A stretch of DNA of 64,000 bases from NCBI RefSeq assembly GCF_043876815.1, contig NZ_JBAWKA010000004.1, positions 248,001-312,000 of the forward strand, written 5' to 3'. Within the stretch, counting starts at the first letter, position 1, and the number at the start of each line of letters is the position of its first letter. Positions 17,338 through 26,697 of the stretch are shown here, in pieces. The notes under the pieces were generated by a model. That model searched no databases, had not been told where the DNA came from, and saw only the letters and a list, made by a program, of their open reading frames with translations. Both the position numbers and the translations under genes were made by a program. Origin of the DNA: Gaetbulibacter_A sp043876815. Lineage in GTDB: Bacteria; Bacteroidota; Bacteroidia; Flavobacteriales; Flavobacteriaceae.

Positions 17338-20025
17338 CTAATTCATCCTATCCTCCTTTTTCGGCTTGTCTTCATCAATAACCAAAAGTTTTATTTTTTG
17401 ATAGACGAACGAAATAATTAAAATGAGGATTCCTAAAAGGATGAACGCAATAATTTTACCGGTTTCAGAGACATTACTGATGTCATAAACAAATAATTTA
17501 ATAATGGTGATGCCCAGTAACGACAAGGCAATTATGCGCAATTGCTTCACTTGTTTTCGTATACCCCAAATGAGTAAAAGAAATGCGAGGACACCCCATA
17601 ACACGGGAAATCCGGTTTTTATTATTTTATTTTTTGCAGTTACGATAAGTTCATAGCGTTCATACGACAGCACTTGATCAAAAGGAATCTCCATGATATA
17701 AAGTCCTTGTATGATCACCTCGACGCTTGCGGCAAATACCAAAACAAAAACAGCACTCCAAAGCGCTAATTGATGATTCAAAATGGAGGATACTTTTTGT
17801 GCTTTATTGGTTTGATATATAAAATACCATTGAACAACACTCAGAATTAAACACGGCCAATGCAAATAATAGGCTATTTGGCTCGTTTGATCAGCTAGTG
17901 CATTTTCGGTAAATTCCCAGATCGGAATTTTGGAAAACAATAAACCAAAGCAAACAATATTTAAAGCAGCTATAACATTCAAAATGATATCATGGTTAGC
18001 TGTTCGGTTTTTATATAATAAATAACAGAGCACTGTGGTGAATAGTAAATGATACTGCAATACAATAGCTAAGGCGCCTTCAAATTGAAACGATTGGTTG
18101 GATTGATAAATAACTTCAAAGAATCCTAAAAAATAGCCTGTTATTACCGCGAGAACACTTGTTAAACGACGGTAAAATATAGGGTTGAATGTGATGCTAA
18201 ACAGTTCAAGTTCTTTCTTTTCATCTTTTAGTAAATAGTTAATAGCCATAAATGAGATCGTTCCGAAAACGCCTGCGATGAAAACAGGGTTTAATATAAT
18301 TTCGAAGTCGGTGTCTGCTTCGAAATAAACATCCCAATCAAGTAATAAACTAATCAACATTAAAAACTGGACAATAACGGCTGCAAACCGATAATTTTTA
18401 ATTTGCGTTTTTTGTGCCAGCCACATGAGAAAAACGGCTTCCACAGCCCAAAAAATCGTAATATTATTTCCTGAAAACTGCACCGGAATGGCCAGCGTGA
18501 TAAAGGTTAAACTCAGGCCAATTAATAAATAAAGTCCGTTTTTCCCCAAACCAAATTTCTTGTACGCGAAAAATGCATAACCCATATTGAGTACCGCTAA
18601 AAATGCTGTAAAACTACCTCTGAGATCTGGTTTAAAAGATGTTAAGATGAGCATGCCAACACCATAAAAAACAAAGTTGTTTGCTGTGAGCATGGTTAGT
18701 TGTATGTTACTTAACTGACCTTTGGAGCTTATCTTATTAAAAATACTAATACTTATAAAAATGAGGTAGAATACAAACCCGAAAATTAAAGCGCCCAGGT
18801 AATGCGGTGTTTCATCTTGGATATCACTGATCACCCAACTACAAAATAATAACAGAGTAAATACAAATGATAGTATTTGTAATAACTGCCATTTTTTAAA
18901 ATAGGCCAGAGCTAAAATACCGGCATCTAAAATAGCGATATAGGTAAACAGTACAATATAGTTGCCAGCCCCGGTGCTTACCAAAAATGGCGCTAAAAAC
19001 CCACCAATGAGTGATAGTATGGCGAGTTCCATACGGTTATACGATAAGGAAATGAAACTGCTAAAAGCGGTTATTAGCACCATGATAGCAAAAGCCACCT
19101 CCTGGCCAAATAACTTGTATTCGTGAAAGGCAATAAAAATGGTGAAATAAAATATAGCTATGGCTCCCGCCACCAGAACAGAACTGAATGGCGCATATTT
19201 TTTCCGCAATTTATGCGCTATAAAAAGCACTAAGGTTCCGGTTAAAATACCAATACCAACTCTGGCCGGTTCGTTGATCCAATTTTTATCAATAGCGAAT
19301 TTCACAAAGTAACTAACGCCCAAAACCAGAATAAGAATACCAATTTTATTAATCAGGTTTTCTCCAATAAATTTTTCAAGATCAGGATTTCGTTTTTTAA
19401 ACTGTTCCCAATATGAAAGCGTGGGCTCCTCCTCTACTCTTTGTGAATAGTCCGGAGTCATGACTGTTTTTGCCGAGGCTACCATTTTTTCCGGTTTGCC
19501 AGGAATTTCTGGTTTCGTAATCGGTTCAGCCGCCGTTGATTCTGTTACAGGCTTGTGTTGTTTATAATGCTCATAATCCTTCAATATGGAATTTATGAAT
19601 TCTAAATCTGTATGTTCTTTAACCACATCGACCTTAAGGACTTCAATCATTTTTTGCCGCAACTTCTTTAAAGCTTCAGGATCTGCAGTACTAACAATTT
19701 TTTTAATGATACTGATGTCCCTATCCGTTAAATGAACCACCTTGGAATACTTTGGTTGGTAAACATCGTCTTGTTTTTCATGAACTGAAGTAGGCTCTTT
19801 TACAGGTACTTTTAGAGGGGGTTCTATGGTTTTTTCAGGCGTTACTTTTAAAGGTTCCTTGTCTAAGGGGTTAGGCTCCTTTTCTGATTTTAGCAATCCG
19901 TAAAGTCTATTAATCTTGTCGTTCAGACTATTTATTTCTCGCTTTAGAGCCGCATTGTTTTTGCTGTATTCACTCTTTTGAACTAGCAAAATAATGATCA
20001 CTATTATCGAAAGAACAATTTCCAT
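17338..20025 (-). CDS. DUF2339 polytopic membrane protein
   Basis: 895 residues. An N-terminal helix plus a coiled-coil (1-45) and a long charged, Pro/Lys/Glu-rich cytosolic linker (about 45-215) are followed by over twenty closely packed transmembrane helices to the C-terminus, with a charged tail KPKKEDRMN. The length and layout match DUF2339 proteins, which are widespread in Gram-negative bacteria and have no established function. The motif ENLINKIGILILVLGVSYFVKFAID at the first membrane helix is characteristic. Monocistronic by spacing (151 bp before the TonB operon, 235 bp from the divergent gene). Confidence 0.85.
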   Translation of the reverse strand: MEIVLSIIVIIILLVQKSEYSKNNAALKREINSLNDKINRLYGLLKSEKEPNPLDKEPLKVTPEKTIEPPLKVPVKEPTSVHEKQDDVYQPKYSKVVHLTDRDISIIKKIVSTADPEALKKLRQKMIEVLKVDVVKEHTDLEFINSILKDYEHYKQHKPVTESTAAEPITKPEIPGKPEKMVASAKTVMTPDYSQRVEEEPTLSYWEQFKKRNPDLEKFIGENLINKIGILILVLGVSYFVKFAIDKNWINEPARVGIGILTGTLVLFIAHKLRKKYAPFSSVLVAGAIAIFYFTIFIAFHEYKLFGQEVAFAIMVLITAFSSFISLSYNRMELAILSLIGGFLAPFLVSTGAGNYIVLFTYIAILDAGILALAYFKKWQLLQILSFVFTLLLFCSWVISDIQDETPHYLGALIFGFVFYLIFISISIFNKISSKGQLSNIQLTMLTANNFVFYGVGMLILTSFKPDLRGSFTAFLAVLNMGYAFFAYKKFGLGKNGLYLLIGLSLTFITLAIPVQFSGNNITIFWAVEAVFLMWLAQKTQIKNYRFAAVIVQFLMLISLLLDWDVYFEADTDFEIILNPVFIAGVFGTISFMAINYLLKDEKKELELFSITFNPIFYRRLTSVLAVITGYFLGFFEVIYQSNQSFQFEGALAIVLQYHLLFTTVLCYLLYKNRTANHDIILNVIAALNIVCFGLLFSKIPIWEFTENALADQTSQIAYYLHWPCLILSVVQWYFIYQTNKAQKVSSILNHQLALWSAVFVLVFAASVEVIIQGLYIMEIPFDQVLSYERYELIVTAKNKIIKTGFPVLWGVLAFLLLIWGIRKQVKQLRIIALSLLGITIIKLFVYDISNVSETGKIIAFILLGILILIISFVYQKIKLLVIDEDKPKKEDRMN

Positions 20026-20260
20026 AAAATTAGTTTAGTTGGTTAATGTCATTTTTACAGACCTATGCAATATAACTTTTATTTTAATATTTTTTGATTT
20101 AGGTAAGGCTCTGCAGGCTCTTCTTTTAGAGAAATTGGTTGTTGATTTATTGAGATTTTAACTTTCTAGCATTATTGTGATTTCTGATAAAGATCATGGT
20201 GTTTCGTAGGTTGAATTTCTATTTTTATAAATGCATTAGGTATTGTTTAATTATAGTCCG

Positions 20261-20908
20261 ATGTTTTCTTTTAACGCTAAAACGTATCGTTTCTTTGTGT
20301 GGTTAACTCTGGTTGGCATGCTGCTTTTTGTAGCATTTTACAGTCTCGCGGCATGGCACTACCCCGGCGGGTCTTACAATGTGCCTTCGCAAACCGGGTT
20401 CCATCTGAAAGATAATTATCTCTGCGATTTATTGGATACGCAGACGGTTAATGGTTTGGATAATTCCGCACGCCTTTATGCACGAATCGCTCTGGGATTT
20501 TTATGTATCAGTTTAATTGTGCTTTGGTTTTATTTACCCAAACTGTTTTTTAGAAAAACCAAGGCCTTATTAATCATGCGTTGGGCCGGTATATTAGCCA
20601 TGGGCACTACCATGCTTTTAGGAAGTGATAATCATGATTTTATTGTACGTCTGGCCGGAGTTTTTGGAAGCATAGCCCTACTCCTAGCTTTAATGGCCCT
20701 ATATCTGGATGGATACAAAGGGCTTTTCCTTTTAGGAAGTCTGTGTTTGCTGTTATTTTTAAGTAACTACTTTATCTACGAATCCGAGTTGTTTTTAAAG
20801 CAGCTTCCCGTGATTCAAAAAATAACATTTACGGTCTGTATTTTGTGGTTTGTTTTACTCGATCTTGCATTGATTAAAAAATTTCGAAGACTTAAAAAAT
20901 CATCATAA
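20261..20908 (+). CDS. Six-helix membrane protein (DUF998-like)
   Basis: 215 residues from the ATG at 20261; a TTG six codons earlier is open but adds nothing. About six transmembrane helices, with a conserved-looking extracytoplasmic loop PGGSYNVPSQTGFHLKDNYL followed by CDLLDTQTVNGLDN after helix 1. This layout resembles DUF998-type integral membrane proteins of Bacteroidota, but I am not certain of the family. It stands alone between the divergent DUF2339 gene and the converging DUF6090 gene, whose stop is 2 bp away. Function unknown. Confidence 0.7.
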   Translation: MFSFNAKTYRFFVWLTLVGMLLFVAFYSLAAWHYPGGSYNVPSQTGFHLKDNYLCDLLDTQTVNGLDNSARLYARIALGFLCISLIVLWFYLPKLFFRKTKALLIMRWAGILAMGTTMLLGSDNHDFIVRLAGVFGSIALLLALMALYLDGYKGLFLLGSLCLLLFLSNYFIYESELFLKQLPVIQKITFTVCILWFVLLDLALIKKFRRLKKSS

Positions 20909-20910
20909 TT

Positions 20911-21657
20911 TTAATTACGGTCTTTCAAATAAACATCTATCATGGTATGGAGAGAATCTAAAAATACCTTTTCCTTTATATATTTATCGTTCATATCACG
21001 GTGACTAAAGGCTATATGGAATAAATAGTTTCGAAGTTGCGGGTCATGTAACAACATTTCGCGCTTTTCAGGAATAACAGCACTTTTGGAACTATCGCTA
21101 ATAATAAGAGAAACGTCCGTGTAACCTGAGATATGTTCGGCGTAATTATGAGCGATGTATTCGGTCTCGTTTTCAAACTTCTTAATTTTGTGTAAGCGTT
21201 CGTCCCAGGACGCCAAAATAACACGAATATCTTCATCCTTAATAACATCCAGGGCTCCTGTATTTAATATTTCACGAATTCCGGCGTCATTTAATGAAAT
21301 AATGCTCCAGTCTGCGGCATTAAAAAGTAATGAATCCAGACCAATACCATTGAGCCGGTCAAATTCCTTCTCCGCTAACAAGTTCAGGAGTTCATCGGCA
21401 TTATCAGAGATCTCTTTAGAATCATTTATAACGCGCAGCAATTCCCTCTGAGAAAGATCGATACTAGTGTTCACACTTTTTAAATAATAGGTTTCTTTTA
21501 TACGTTCCTTTCTGCTCTCATTCCAATTATTGATCTGCAAGGCGATCAAAATACCGATAACAACCAAGATGATTTCGCCAATGGCATATAGAAGGTATTT
21601 ATTGAATTGATTACTGCCAAGCAGTTTTTGGCGGATATTCCTGAAAAAATTAATCAT
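20911..21657 (-). CDS. DUF6090 family membrane-anchored protein
   Basis: 248 residues. The N-terminus is the family hallmark: MINFFRNIRQKLLGSNQFNK, then a single transmembrane helix YLLYAIGEIILVVIGILIALQINNWNE (about 21-46). The rest is a charged helical domain likely facing the periplasm. DUF6090 proteins are abundant and often multi-copy in Flavobacteriia with no known function. Its stop lies 2 bp from the stop of the converging membrane protein gene. Confidence 0.85.
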   Translation of the reverse strand: MINFFRNIRQKLLGSNQFNKYLLYAIGEIILVVIGILIALQINNWNESRKERIKETYYLKSVNTSIDLSQRELLRVINDSKEISDNADELLNLLAEKEFDRLNGIGLDSLLFNAADWSIISLNDAGIREILNTGALDVIKDEDIRVILASWDERLHKIKKFENETEYIAHNYAEHISGYTDVSLIISDSSKSAVIPEKREMLLHDPQLRNYLFHIAFSHRDMNDKYIKEKVFLDSLHTMIDVYLKDRN

Positions 21658-21927
21658 CTAAGTGGTTGGTTTTTATGGTTCTAAAGATAAAAAATCTCTG
21701 AAAACATTAAGGCATTTATATCATAGGAATCAAATTTAAAAATCTTTTAATTCAATTATTAATAAGGTTTATTTTTTAATGCCAGTATTTATAACCCTGA
21801 ATTTTAAGTGTTTGACCGCTCCAGCTCATGGTTCGTCGAAATTTATTTCAATATTCCCGTTTTTCGTCGTGCTTTATGTAATCAAATGATGTAACAATAA
21901 TAAACCACAAACCAAACATTATTCATT

Positions 21928-22437
21928 ATGAAAAACTTCTTTATTTTTCTGCTCTTTTTAGGGCTTATTCCTTCCATGCAGGCCCAGAAATTTGGTGTTC
22001 GCGCAGGTGCCGATTTTGCAACTGCCAAAGCTGAATTTGACGGTCTGAGCATTAGTGAAGACGAAACCGGATTTTATGTTGGCGCTTTTGCCCGATTTTC
22101 TGTGAGCGAAAGTTTTAATTTAAGACCGGAATTTAATTTTATCAGTATTAATGACATGGATCAAATTCAAGTTCCTGTTTTAGCTGAAATTGGTATTTCT
22201 GACAAGTTTAACCTCGTAGCCGGTCCGAGTTTTGGTTTTCTGCTAGATACAGATTCCAACGAGGGCGAAAAATCGTTTAATTTCGGGTTAGATTTTGGTC
22301 TGTCTTATGACATCATATCCCAACTTTCGATTGAGGCCCGTTATTCCTTAGGATTATCGAACCTCGTTGAGGATAACGATTTTGATGTTGAGCTAAAATT
22401 ACACGGTTTATTTGTGGGCCTTGGGTATGTTTTCTAA
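21928..22437 (+). CDS. Outer-membrane beta-barrel protein (PorT/OmpX-like)
   Basis: 169 residues. A signal peptide (about 1-19, ending MQAQ) precedes alternating beta-strands starting KFGVRAGADFATAKAEF and ending with a C-terminal aromatic strand GLFVGLGYVF, typical of an eight-stranded outer-membrane barrel. Role not identifiable; such proteins can be structural or ligand-binding. First of a plus-strand run; 53 bp separate it from the following lipoprotein gene. Confidence 0.8.
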   Translation: MKNFFIFLLFLGLIPSMQAQKFGVRAGADFATAKAEFDGLSISEDETGFYVGAFARFSVSESFNLRPEFNFISINDMDQIQVPVLAEIGISDKFNLVAGPSFGFLLDTDSNEGEKSFNFGLDFGLSYDIISQLSIEARYSLGLSNLVEDNDFDVELKLHGLFVGLGYVF

Positions 22438-22490
22438 AAAATCCTGAATTCCCAATAAACAAAGTTTATAAATACTGAAATTATTAAACT

Positions 22491-23105
22491 ATGAGGGGCA
22501 TCAGCTTAAGAATTATTATCGGTGGTATTTTACCAACATTATTAGGCTTAAGCTGTGCTTCTTTTCCCAAGCAGTATGACCCAAGAGACGGTTTAAATCA
22601 CGCCGCCATAAAACAGTTAGAAGGTGATTATAGAGTGGAACATTATTCTACCAGACCCACTAAAGATTCTACTTTAATTTGGAATTTCTCCCAGCCCGAT
22701 CTCGGGCGCTATCCCACCTTATTCGATGAGATTAATAATGGTTTGTTAGTGAAAAAATTCAAGGTTAATGCCGGAAAAACGTATTGCGTTTCAATTCATA
22801 GTGTTACCAACAAAAAGCTCCGGATGTATTATTACGAAAATGATATTATCATCAAACAAAACACGATTCGATTCCGCCTAAAAGATGATGGTTACCTGTA
22901 TCTCAGGTACCGGAATTTTAAAATCATAGGACTTCCCTATTTATTGGGTGGGATTAAATTAAAACGGAGCCGAATGACACTGGATAGTGATAATAATTTG
23001 GTTTTTGAAACCTCTGAAGTTACCAGTGGCGGGATGATATTATTTTTTGTGTTTCAACCTGTTTTTAAAAGTAAATACGAAAAAATCTACCGACGTATTG
23101 AATAA
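22491..23105 (+). CDS. Lipoprotein of unknown function
   Basis: 204 residues with a lipoprotein-like signal (hydrophobic segment ending LGLSC, Cys22). The remainder is beta-rich and basic with no motif I recognise. The start follows the beta-barrel gene by 53 bp and the end is 161 bp before the next lipoprotein gene. The upstream context gives no specific function. Confidence 0.7.
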   Translation: MRGISLRIIIGGILPTLLGLSCASFPKQYDPRDGLNHAAIKQLEGDYRVEHYSTRPTKDSTLIWNFSQPDLGRYPTLFDEINNGLLVKKFKVNAGKTYCVSIHSVTNKKLRMYYYENDIIIKQNTIRFRLKDDGYLYLRYRNFKIIGLPYLLGGIKLKRSRMTLDSDNNLVFETSEVTSGGMILFFVFQPVFKSKYEKIYRRIE

Positions 23106-23266
23106 AACTTTAAGTTTACTTTAAGTTGCCAAAAACCCTTTCTTACAACCAATTGAAGTTATATTTTTATATTGTTTGTCTACTGTGGAATCTGGTTTGA
23201 CGAAATTTTTTGACCGGACTTTAATATTCGTTTTGTTTTGTTTCCGAATAATAAAATTCAATAATT

Positions 23267-23932
23267 ATGAAAACATTGAAACGTTTTGTATTTCTAGTGA
23301 CTATTGCCCTACTTTTAAATGCATGTGTCGTAAAATCACTTCACGCGTTTTATACCAAAGACATCCTTTATTTTGAGAAAATACTTTTAGGTCAATGGCT
23401 AGGCCCGAATGATAGTAATTGGACTGTACAATCTGCTAAAGATGTTATTTTGAATGAGAACAAAAAAAACAAAGTCACCGATTTAAATCAGGATGAACGA
23501 AAACTTTATGATGACTACAACAAAGGCTATGTCATTACTTATGAAAAAGACAGCACCAAATCAACATTCCTGGCCATGCCCTTTAAAATTAAGCAACAAT
23601 TATTCCTTGACTTTACACCCATTGAAGATAAAGAGACCGAAGAAGCCGATAATAACTTATATCAAATGCATAGGGTTGATTTACATTCCTTAGCTAAATT
23701 AGATATTTTTTCAAAAGATAGCGTAAGTATCAAATGGCTTGACTCTGATAAATTAGCCGCCCTTCTTGATGCCGGCAGAATTAAAATAAAGTATGAAACA
23801 GTAGGCTTTGGAGAAACCACGATGCTTACCGCGTCTTCCCAGGAATTGGTAAAATTTATTGAAAAGTATATGGCTTCTGAAGATAATGATAAATGGAAAA
23901 CACGCACAGAGGCTGATTTAAAACGATTATGA
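23267..23932 (+). CDS. Lipoprotein co-encoded with a LytS/LytTR pair
   Basis: 221 residues with a lipoprotein signal ending LLLNAC (Cys20). The sequence contains GQWLGPNDSNWTVQSAKDV, resembling a small lipocalin-like or START-like beta domain, then a helical tail. No named family is recognised. Its stop overlaps the histidine kinase start by 4 bp (ATGA), so it is translationally coupled to the sensor. It may be the envelope sensor or an output of that pathway; both are inferences. Confidence 0.75.
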   Translation: MKTLKRFVFLVTIALLLNACVVKSLHAFYTKDILYFEKILLGQWLGPNDSNWTVQSAKDVILNENKKNKVTDLNQDERKLYDDYNKGYVITYEKDSTKSTFLAMPFKIKQQLFLDFTPIEDKETEEADNNLYQMHRVDLHSLAKLDIFSKDSVSIKWLDSDKLAALLDAGRIKIKYETVGFGETTMLTASSQELVKFIEKYMASEDNDKWKTRTEADLKRL

Positions 23933-24987
23933 AAATATTAGTTGCTCAATTTAGAAATATAACGTTTCGTAATATCATGCTTTTTAATCTGATATTATGG
24001 ACATTTTCTTTTCTGCTTTTCTTAATAGTATTCACCGAGGATGGACAGCCAAAAACCATTGATTACATTTATACCGCAAGTTTTTTAGTTACAATTATAA
24101 TTCCTGTAACAATCAACTTTTATGTATTAATTCCCCTTCTGTTAAAAAAGGAAAAATACTTACTTTATATCCTTGCTTTTGTAATAAATATTATTGTATT
24201 TACCCAAATGAATATTTGGTTTTTCGAATATTTTATTGATTATCTTTTTACTGAATATTACTTTATAAGTTATCACTCAAACATTAGGCTTTTAACCATA
24301 TTTGGCGTTTTTTTATCTGTTTCAACTTTACTGAAACTTTCCGTAGACTGGTTTTATTTTAACAGTAATGAGAATAGGAAACTTAAAAAACAGAATCAGC
24401 AGATTCAAACGCAGTTAACATTATTGCGATCACAGATTAACCCTCATTTTTTATTTAACTCTCTTAATGTTATTTACGCTCTGGCTATTGAAAACAAATC
24501 GGAAACTAAGGACGCCATTGTACAATTGTCAGACATATTGCGATATGTTATTTACGATTCCGGAACAGAGCGTGTGGCCATAAAAGAAGAAGTTACCTTA
24601 TTAAAAAACTTTATTCAGTTTCATCAGTTTCGTCATCGGGAAACTGAAAATATTAAGTTCAATTATTCAATTGATGATGAAAACTACCTTATTTACCCTA
24701 TGTTATTGTTGCCATTGATTGAAAACAGTTTCAAATATGGTTTAAGAAGTGATGTCGATGATCCTTATATTCATATCGATTTAAAACTTAAGGATAATGA
24801 CTTTGTTTTTACAATTGAGAATAATTATTCTGAAATCGCCACAGAATACAATAACCATTCAGGGGTTGGGATTAAGAATATTAAAAAAAATCTGGAACTT
24901 GTTTACCCAAAAGAGCATGAATTTGAAATGCTTAAAAAGGAGCACCTCTTTAGAGTAACCTTAAAATTGTTCACCAATGAAAATTAA
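23929..24987 (+). CDS. LytS-family sensor histidine kinase
   Basis: 352 residues. Four N-terminal transmembrane helices (about 15-140) are followed by a short coiled coil and a His_kinase domain with the phospho-acceptor motif RSQINPHFLFNSLN, then an HATPase with PLIENSFKYGL (N box) and GVGIKNIKKNL (G box). This class signals to LytTR response regulators. The start overlaps the upstream lipoprotein by 4 bp and the stop overlaps the response regulator by 11 bp. The four-helix input domain has no recognisable ligand-binding fold, so the signal is unknown. Confidence 0.92.
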   Translation: MKILVAQFRNITFRNIMLFNLILWTFSFLLFLIVFTEDGQPKTIDYIYTASFLVTIIIPVTINFYVLIPLLLKKEKYLLYILAFVINIIVFTQMNIWFFEYFIDYLFTEYYFISYHSNIRLLTIFGVFLSVSTLLKLSVDWFYFNSNENRKLKKQNQQIQTQLTLLRSQINPHFLFNSLNVIYALAIENKSETKDAIVQLSDILRYVIYDSGTERVAIKEEVTLLKNFIQFHQFRHRETENIKFNYSIDDENYLIYPMLLLPLIENSFKYGLRSDVDDPYIHIDLKLKDNDFVFTIENNYSEIATEYNNHSGVGIKNIKKNLELVYPKEHEFEMLKKEHLFRVTLKLFTNEN

Positions 24988-25678
24988 TTGCTTGATCATA
25001 GACGATGAGCCATCCTCACAATCCGTCCTTAAAAAATTTGTAGGGGATGTTGAGTTTTTAGAGCTTAAAGGGGTTTGTAATAATGCTATAGACGGTCTTC
25101 AGGTATTGACACAAAACCCTAATATAGATTTGCTTTTTTTAGATATTAATATGCCCAAAATTTCTGGACTAACGTTCTACAAATCATTACAAAACCCACC
25201 GGAAGTTATTTTTACAACAGCATATTCTCAATATGCAGTGGATGGCTTTGAGGTTAATGCTGTTGACTATTTATTGAAACCATTTTCGTTTGAACGGTTT
25301 TTTAAGGCAGTGAATAAAGTCCTTGAAAAACGATTCAGCAATGACAACCCAAAGGGAGAAGAATTTATATTTATAAAAGCTAACAAGACACTTTATAAAA
25401 TTAATTATAAAGATATTTTATTTGTAGAGGCTTTTGGAGATTATGTTAAAGTACATTTAGAAGAGCGGTATCTTTTAACGAATGCTACTTTTACCTCTAT
25501 TTTGGAATTATTACCACATCAGACTTTTATAAGAACCCATAAATCCTTTGCTATCAATTTTAAACGAATGAATAGCATGAGCGGGAATCAAATTACTATA
25601 GACAAGCACAAAATTCCTATCGGACAAATGTATAAACAGCAGTTTTTAAATTTTGTAAATAATCCAAATATTCAATAG
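24977..25678 (+). CDS. LytTR-type response regulator
   Basis: 233 residues. An N-terminal receiver with DDEPS acidic pocket, phospho-accepting Asp in LLFLDINMP, and VDYLLKPF (conserved Lys). A C-terminal LytTR DNA-binding domain begins near residue 130 (FIFIKANKTLYKINYKDI), with the hallmark FVEAFGDYVKVH and FIRTHKSFAIN motifs. Partner of the overlapping LytS kinase. LytTR regulators typically bind direct repeats upstream of target promoters; no target can be named. Transcription ends at a strong hairpin at 25743-25775. Confidence 0.93.
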   Translation: MKINCLIIDDEPSSQSVLKKFVGDVEFLELKGVCNNAIDGLQVLTQNPNIDLLFLDINMPKISGLTFYKSLQNPPEVIFTTAYSQYAVDGFEVNAVDYLLKPFSFERFFKAVNKVLEKRFSNDNPKGEEFIFIKANKTLYKINYKDILFVEAFGDYVKVHLEERYLLTNATFTSILELLPHQTFIRTHKSFAINFKRMNSMSGNQITIDKHKIPIGQMYKQQFLNFVNNPNIQ

Positions 25679-25742
25679 ACCTTTGAGATTATGCATGTGA
25701 TTTATTTTGTAATTCGATTGATTCTTGTAAAAACAAGACCAT

Positions 25743-25775
25743 AAAAAAAGCCTCAACTTCTGTTGAGGCTTTTTA
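25743..25775. terminator. Strong bidirectional intrinsic terminator
   Basis: The stem AAAAAGCCTCAAC (25745-25757) and GTTGAGGCTTTTT (25762-25774) is perfect over 13 bp with a 4-nt loop. It is placed between the converging LytTR and FKBP genes and has T runs on both strands. Confidence 0.9.
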
Positions 25776-25792
25776 TTCACTTTATATTGATG

Positions 25793-26221
25793 TTAGTCTA
25801 TACTAACCAATTCCAAATCAAATACCAATTCTTGTCCTGCTAAAGGATGATTGGCATCAATAACAATATGATCATCATTTACTTCTGCGATTCTGAATTG
25901 CTGTTGTGTACCGTCAGGTCTAGATCCTACAAGGCCTAATCCTACTTCTGGTTTTATAGTTTCGGGAAGTTCTGTTTTAGGAACTTGTTGGAATAGGTCC
26001 GTGCGAACCTCTCCGTAAGCCTCTTCCTTAGCAATTGTAACGGTTTTCTTTTCGCTTACAGCCATATCAATCAACGCTTTTTCAAAACCCGGGATAAGTT
26101 GCCCTTGTCCTAGTTGGATTTTAATTGGCTCTCTGTCTAACGAGCTGTCAAATACTTCTCCGTTTGTTAATTTTCCTGTATAATGTACCGCTACGGTATC
26201 ATTTTCCTTTACTTTACTCAT
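25793..26221 (-). CDS. FKBP-type peptidyl-prolyl isomerase (SlyD-like)
   Basis: 142 residues from MSKVKEN; an ATG two codons earlier (26227) is also possible. Catalytic FKBP elements are present: DTVAVHYTGKLTNGEVFDSS, then GQLIPGFEKAL, and a long flap insert typical of the SlyD subfamily (IF domain, about 70-120), ending HPLAGQELVFDLELV. The His-rich C-terminal tail of E. coli SlyD is absent. Cytosolic proline isomerase and chaperone. Lone gene with its own promoter at 26249-26279. Confidence 0.93.
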   Translation of the reverse strand: MSKVKENDTVAVHYTGKLTNGEVFDSSLDREPIKIQLGQGQLIPGFEKALIDMAVSEKKTVTIAKEEAYGEVRTDLFQQVPKTELPETIKPEVGLGLVGSRPDGTQQQFRIAEVNDDHIVIDANHPLAGQELVFDLELVSID

Positions 26222-26248
26222 AATCATTTATTAATTTATAAATTCCTG

Positions 26249-26279
26249 CAAAGGTATGGTTCTTGTTACGTTTAAGAAA
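26249..26279 (-). promoter_or_regulatory. Candidate promoter of the FKBP gene
   Basis: Minus-strand TACCTTTG at 26249-26256 matches TAnnTTTG; a TTTC 19 nt upstream (26276-26279) is a three-of-four match to the -33 TTTG. The box is 21-27 bp upstream of the two possible ATGs. Confidence 0.6.
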
Positions 26280-26291
26280 ATGATTCGGGCA

Positions 26292-26687
26292 TTAATCTGC
26301 GATAATGGCGTCTACTTCTATTTCTATGAGCCAGTCTGCGTCAATAAATCGGGAAATCTCCATAATGGTGTCCACGGGTTTAATGGTTTTAAAATATGAA
26401 GCTCTAACCTCGGACGCTGCTTTCCAGTCGTTAATATCCCGCAATAACATTCGTGTTCGCACCACGTCATTTAAACTGCTTCCCGCTTTTTCCAAAGCTG
26501 TTTTAATAAGTTCCAGACACTGTTTAGTTTGTTTCCTGATATCGTCTTTACCTATGGTATTTCCATCTTCACCAATGGGTGCAGTTCCACCTATACTAAT
26601 ATAAGAACCTACTTTAACGGCACGACTAAAGCCCACGATATCTTCATAGGGACTGCCGCCGGAAATCAATTGTCGTTTCATCTTCAT
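26292..26687 (-). CDS. RidA/YjgF family protein
   Basis: 131 residues from the ATG at 26687; a start at 26705 would overlap the upstream cupin gene by 8 bp. Family features are IGGTAPIGEDG, the conserved Arg in VVRTRMLLRDINDW and the C-terminal ADWLIEIEVDAI. RidA proteins hydrolyse reactive 2-aminoacrylate and related imines from PLP enzymes. It follows the Tat-exported cupin gene and precedes a lone FKBP gene. RidA paralogues of this branch do not always carry deaminase activity, so the precise substrate remains open. Confidence 0.85.
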   Translation of the reverse strand: MKMKRQLISGGSPYEDIVGFSRAVKVGSYISIGGTAPIGEDGNTIGKDDIRKQTKQCLELIKTALEKAGSSLNDVVRTRMLLRDINDWKAASEVRASYFKTIKPVDTIMEISRFIDADWLIEIEVDAIIAD

Positions 26688-26697
26688 GTTGTATGGT

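Noticed and set aside
20026..20260. Divergent promoter region between DUF2339 and the six-helix protein
   Set aside because: No TAnnTTTG box with acceptable spacing was found in either direction.
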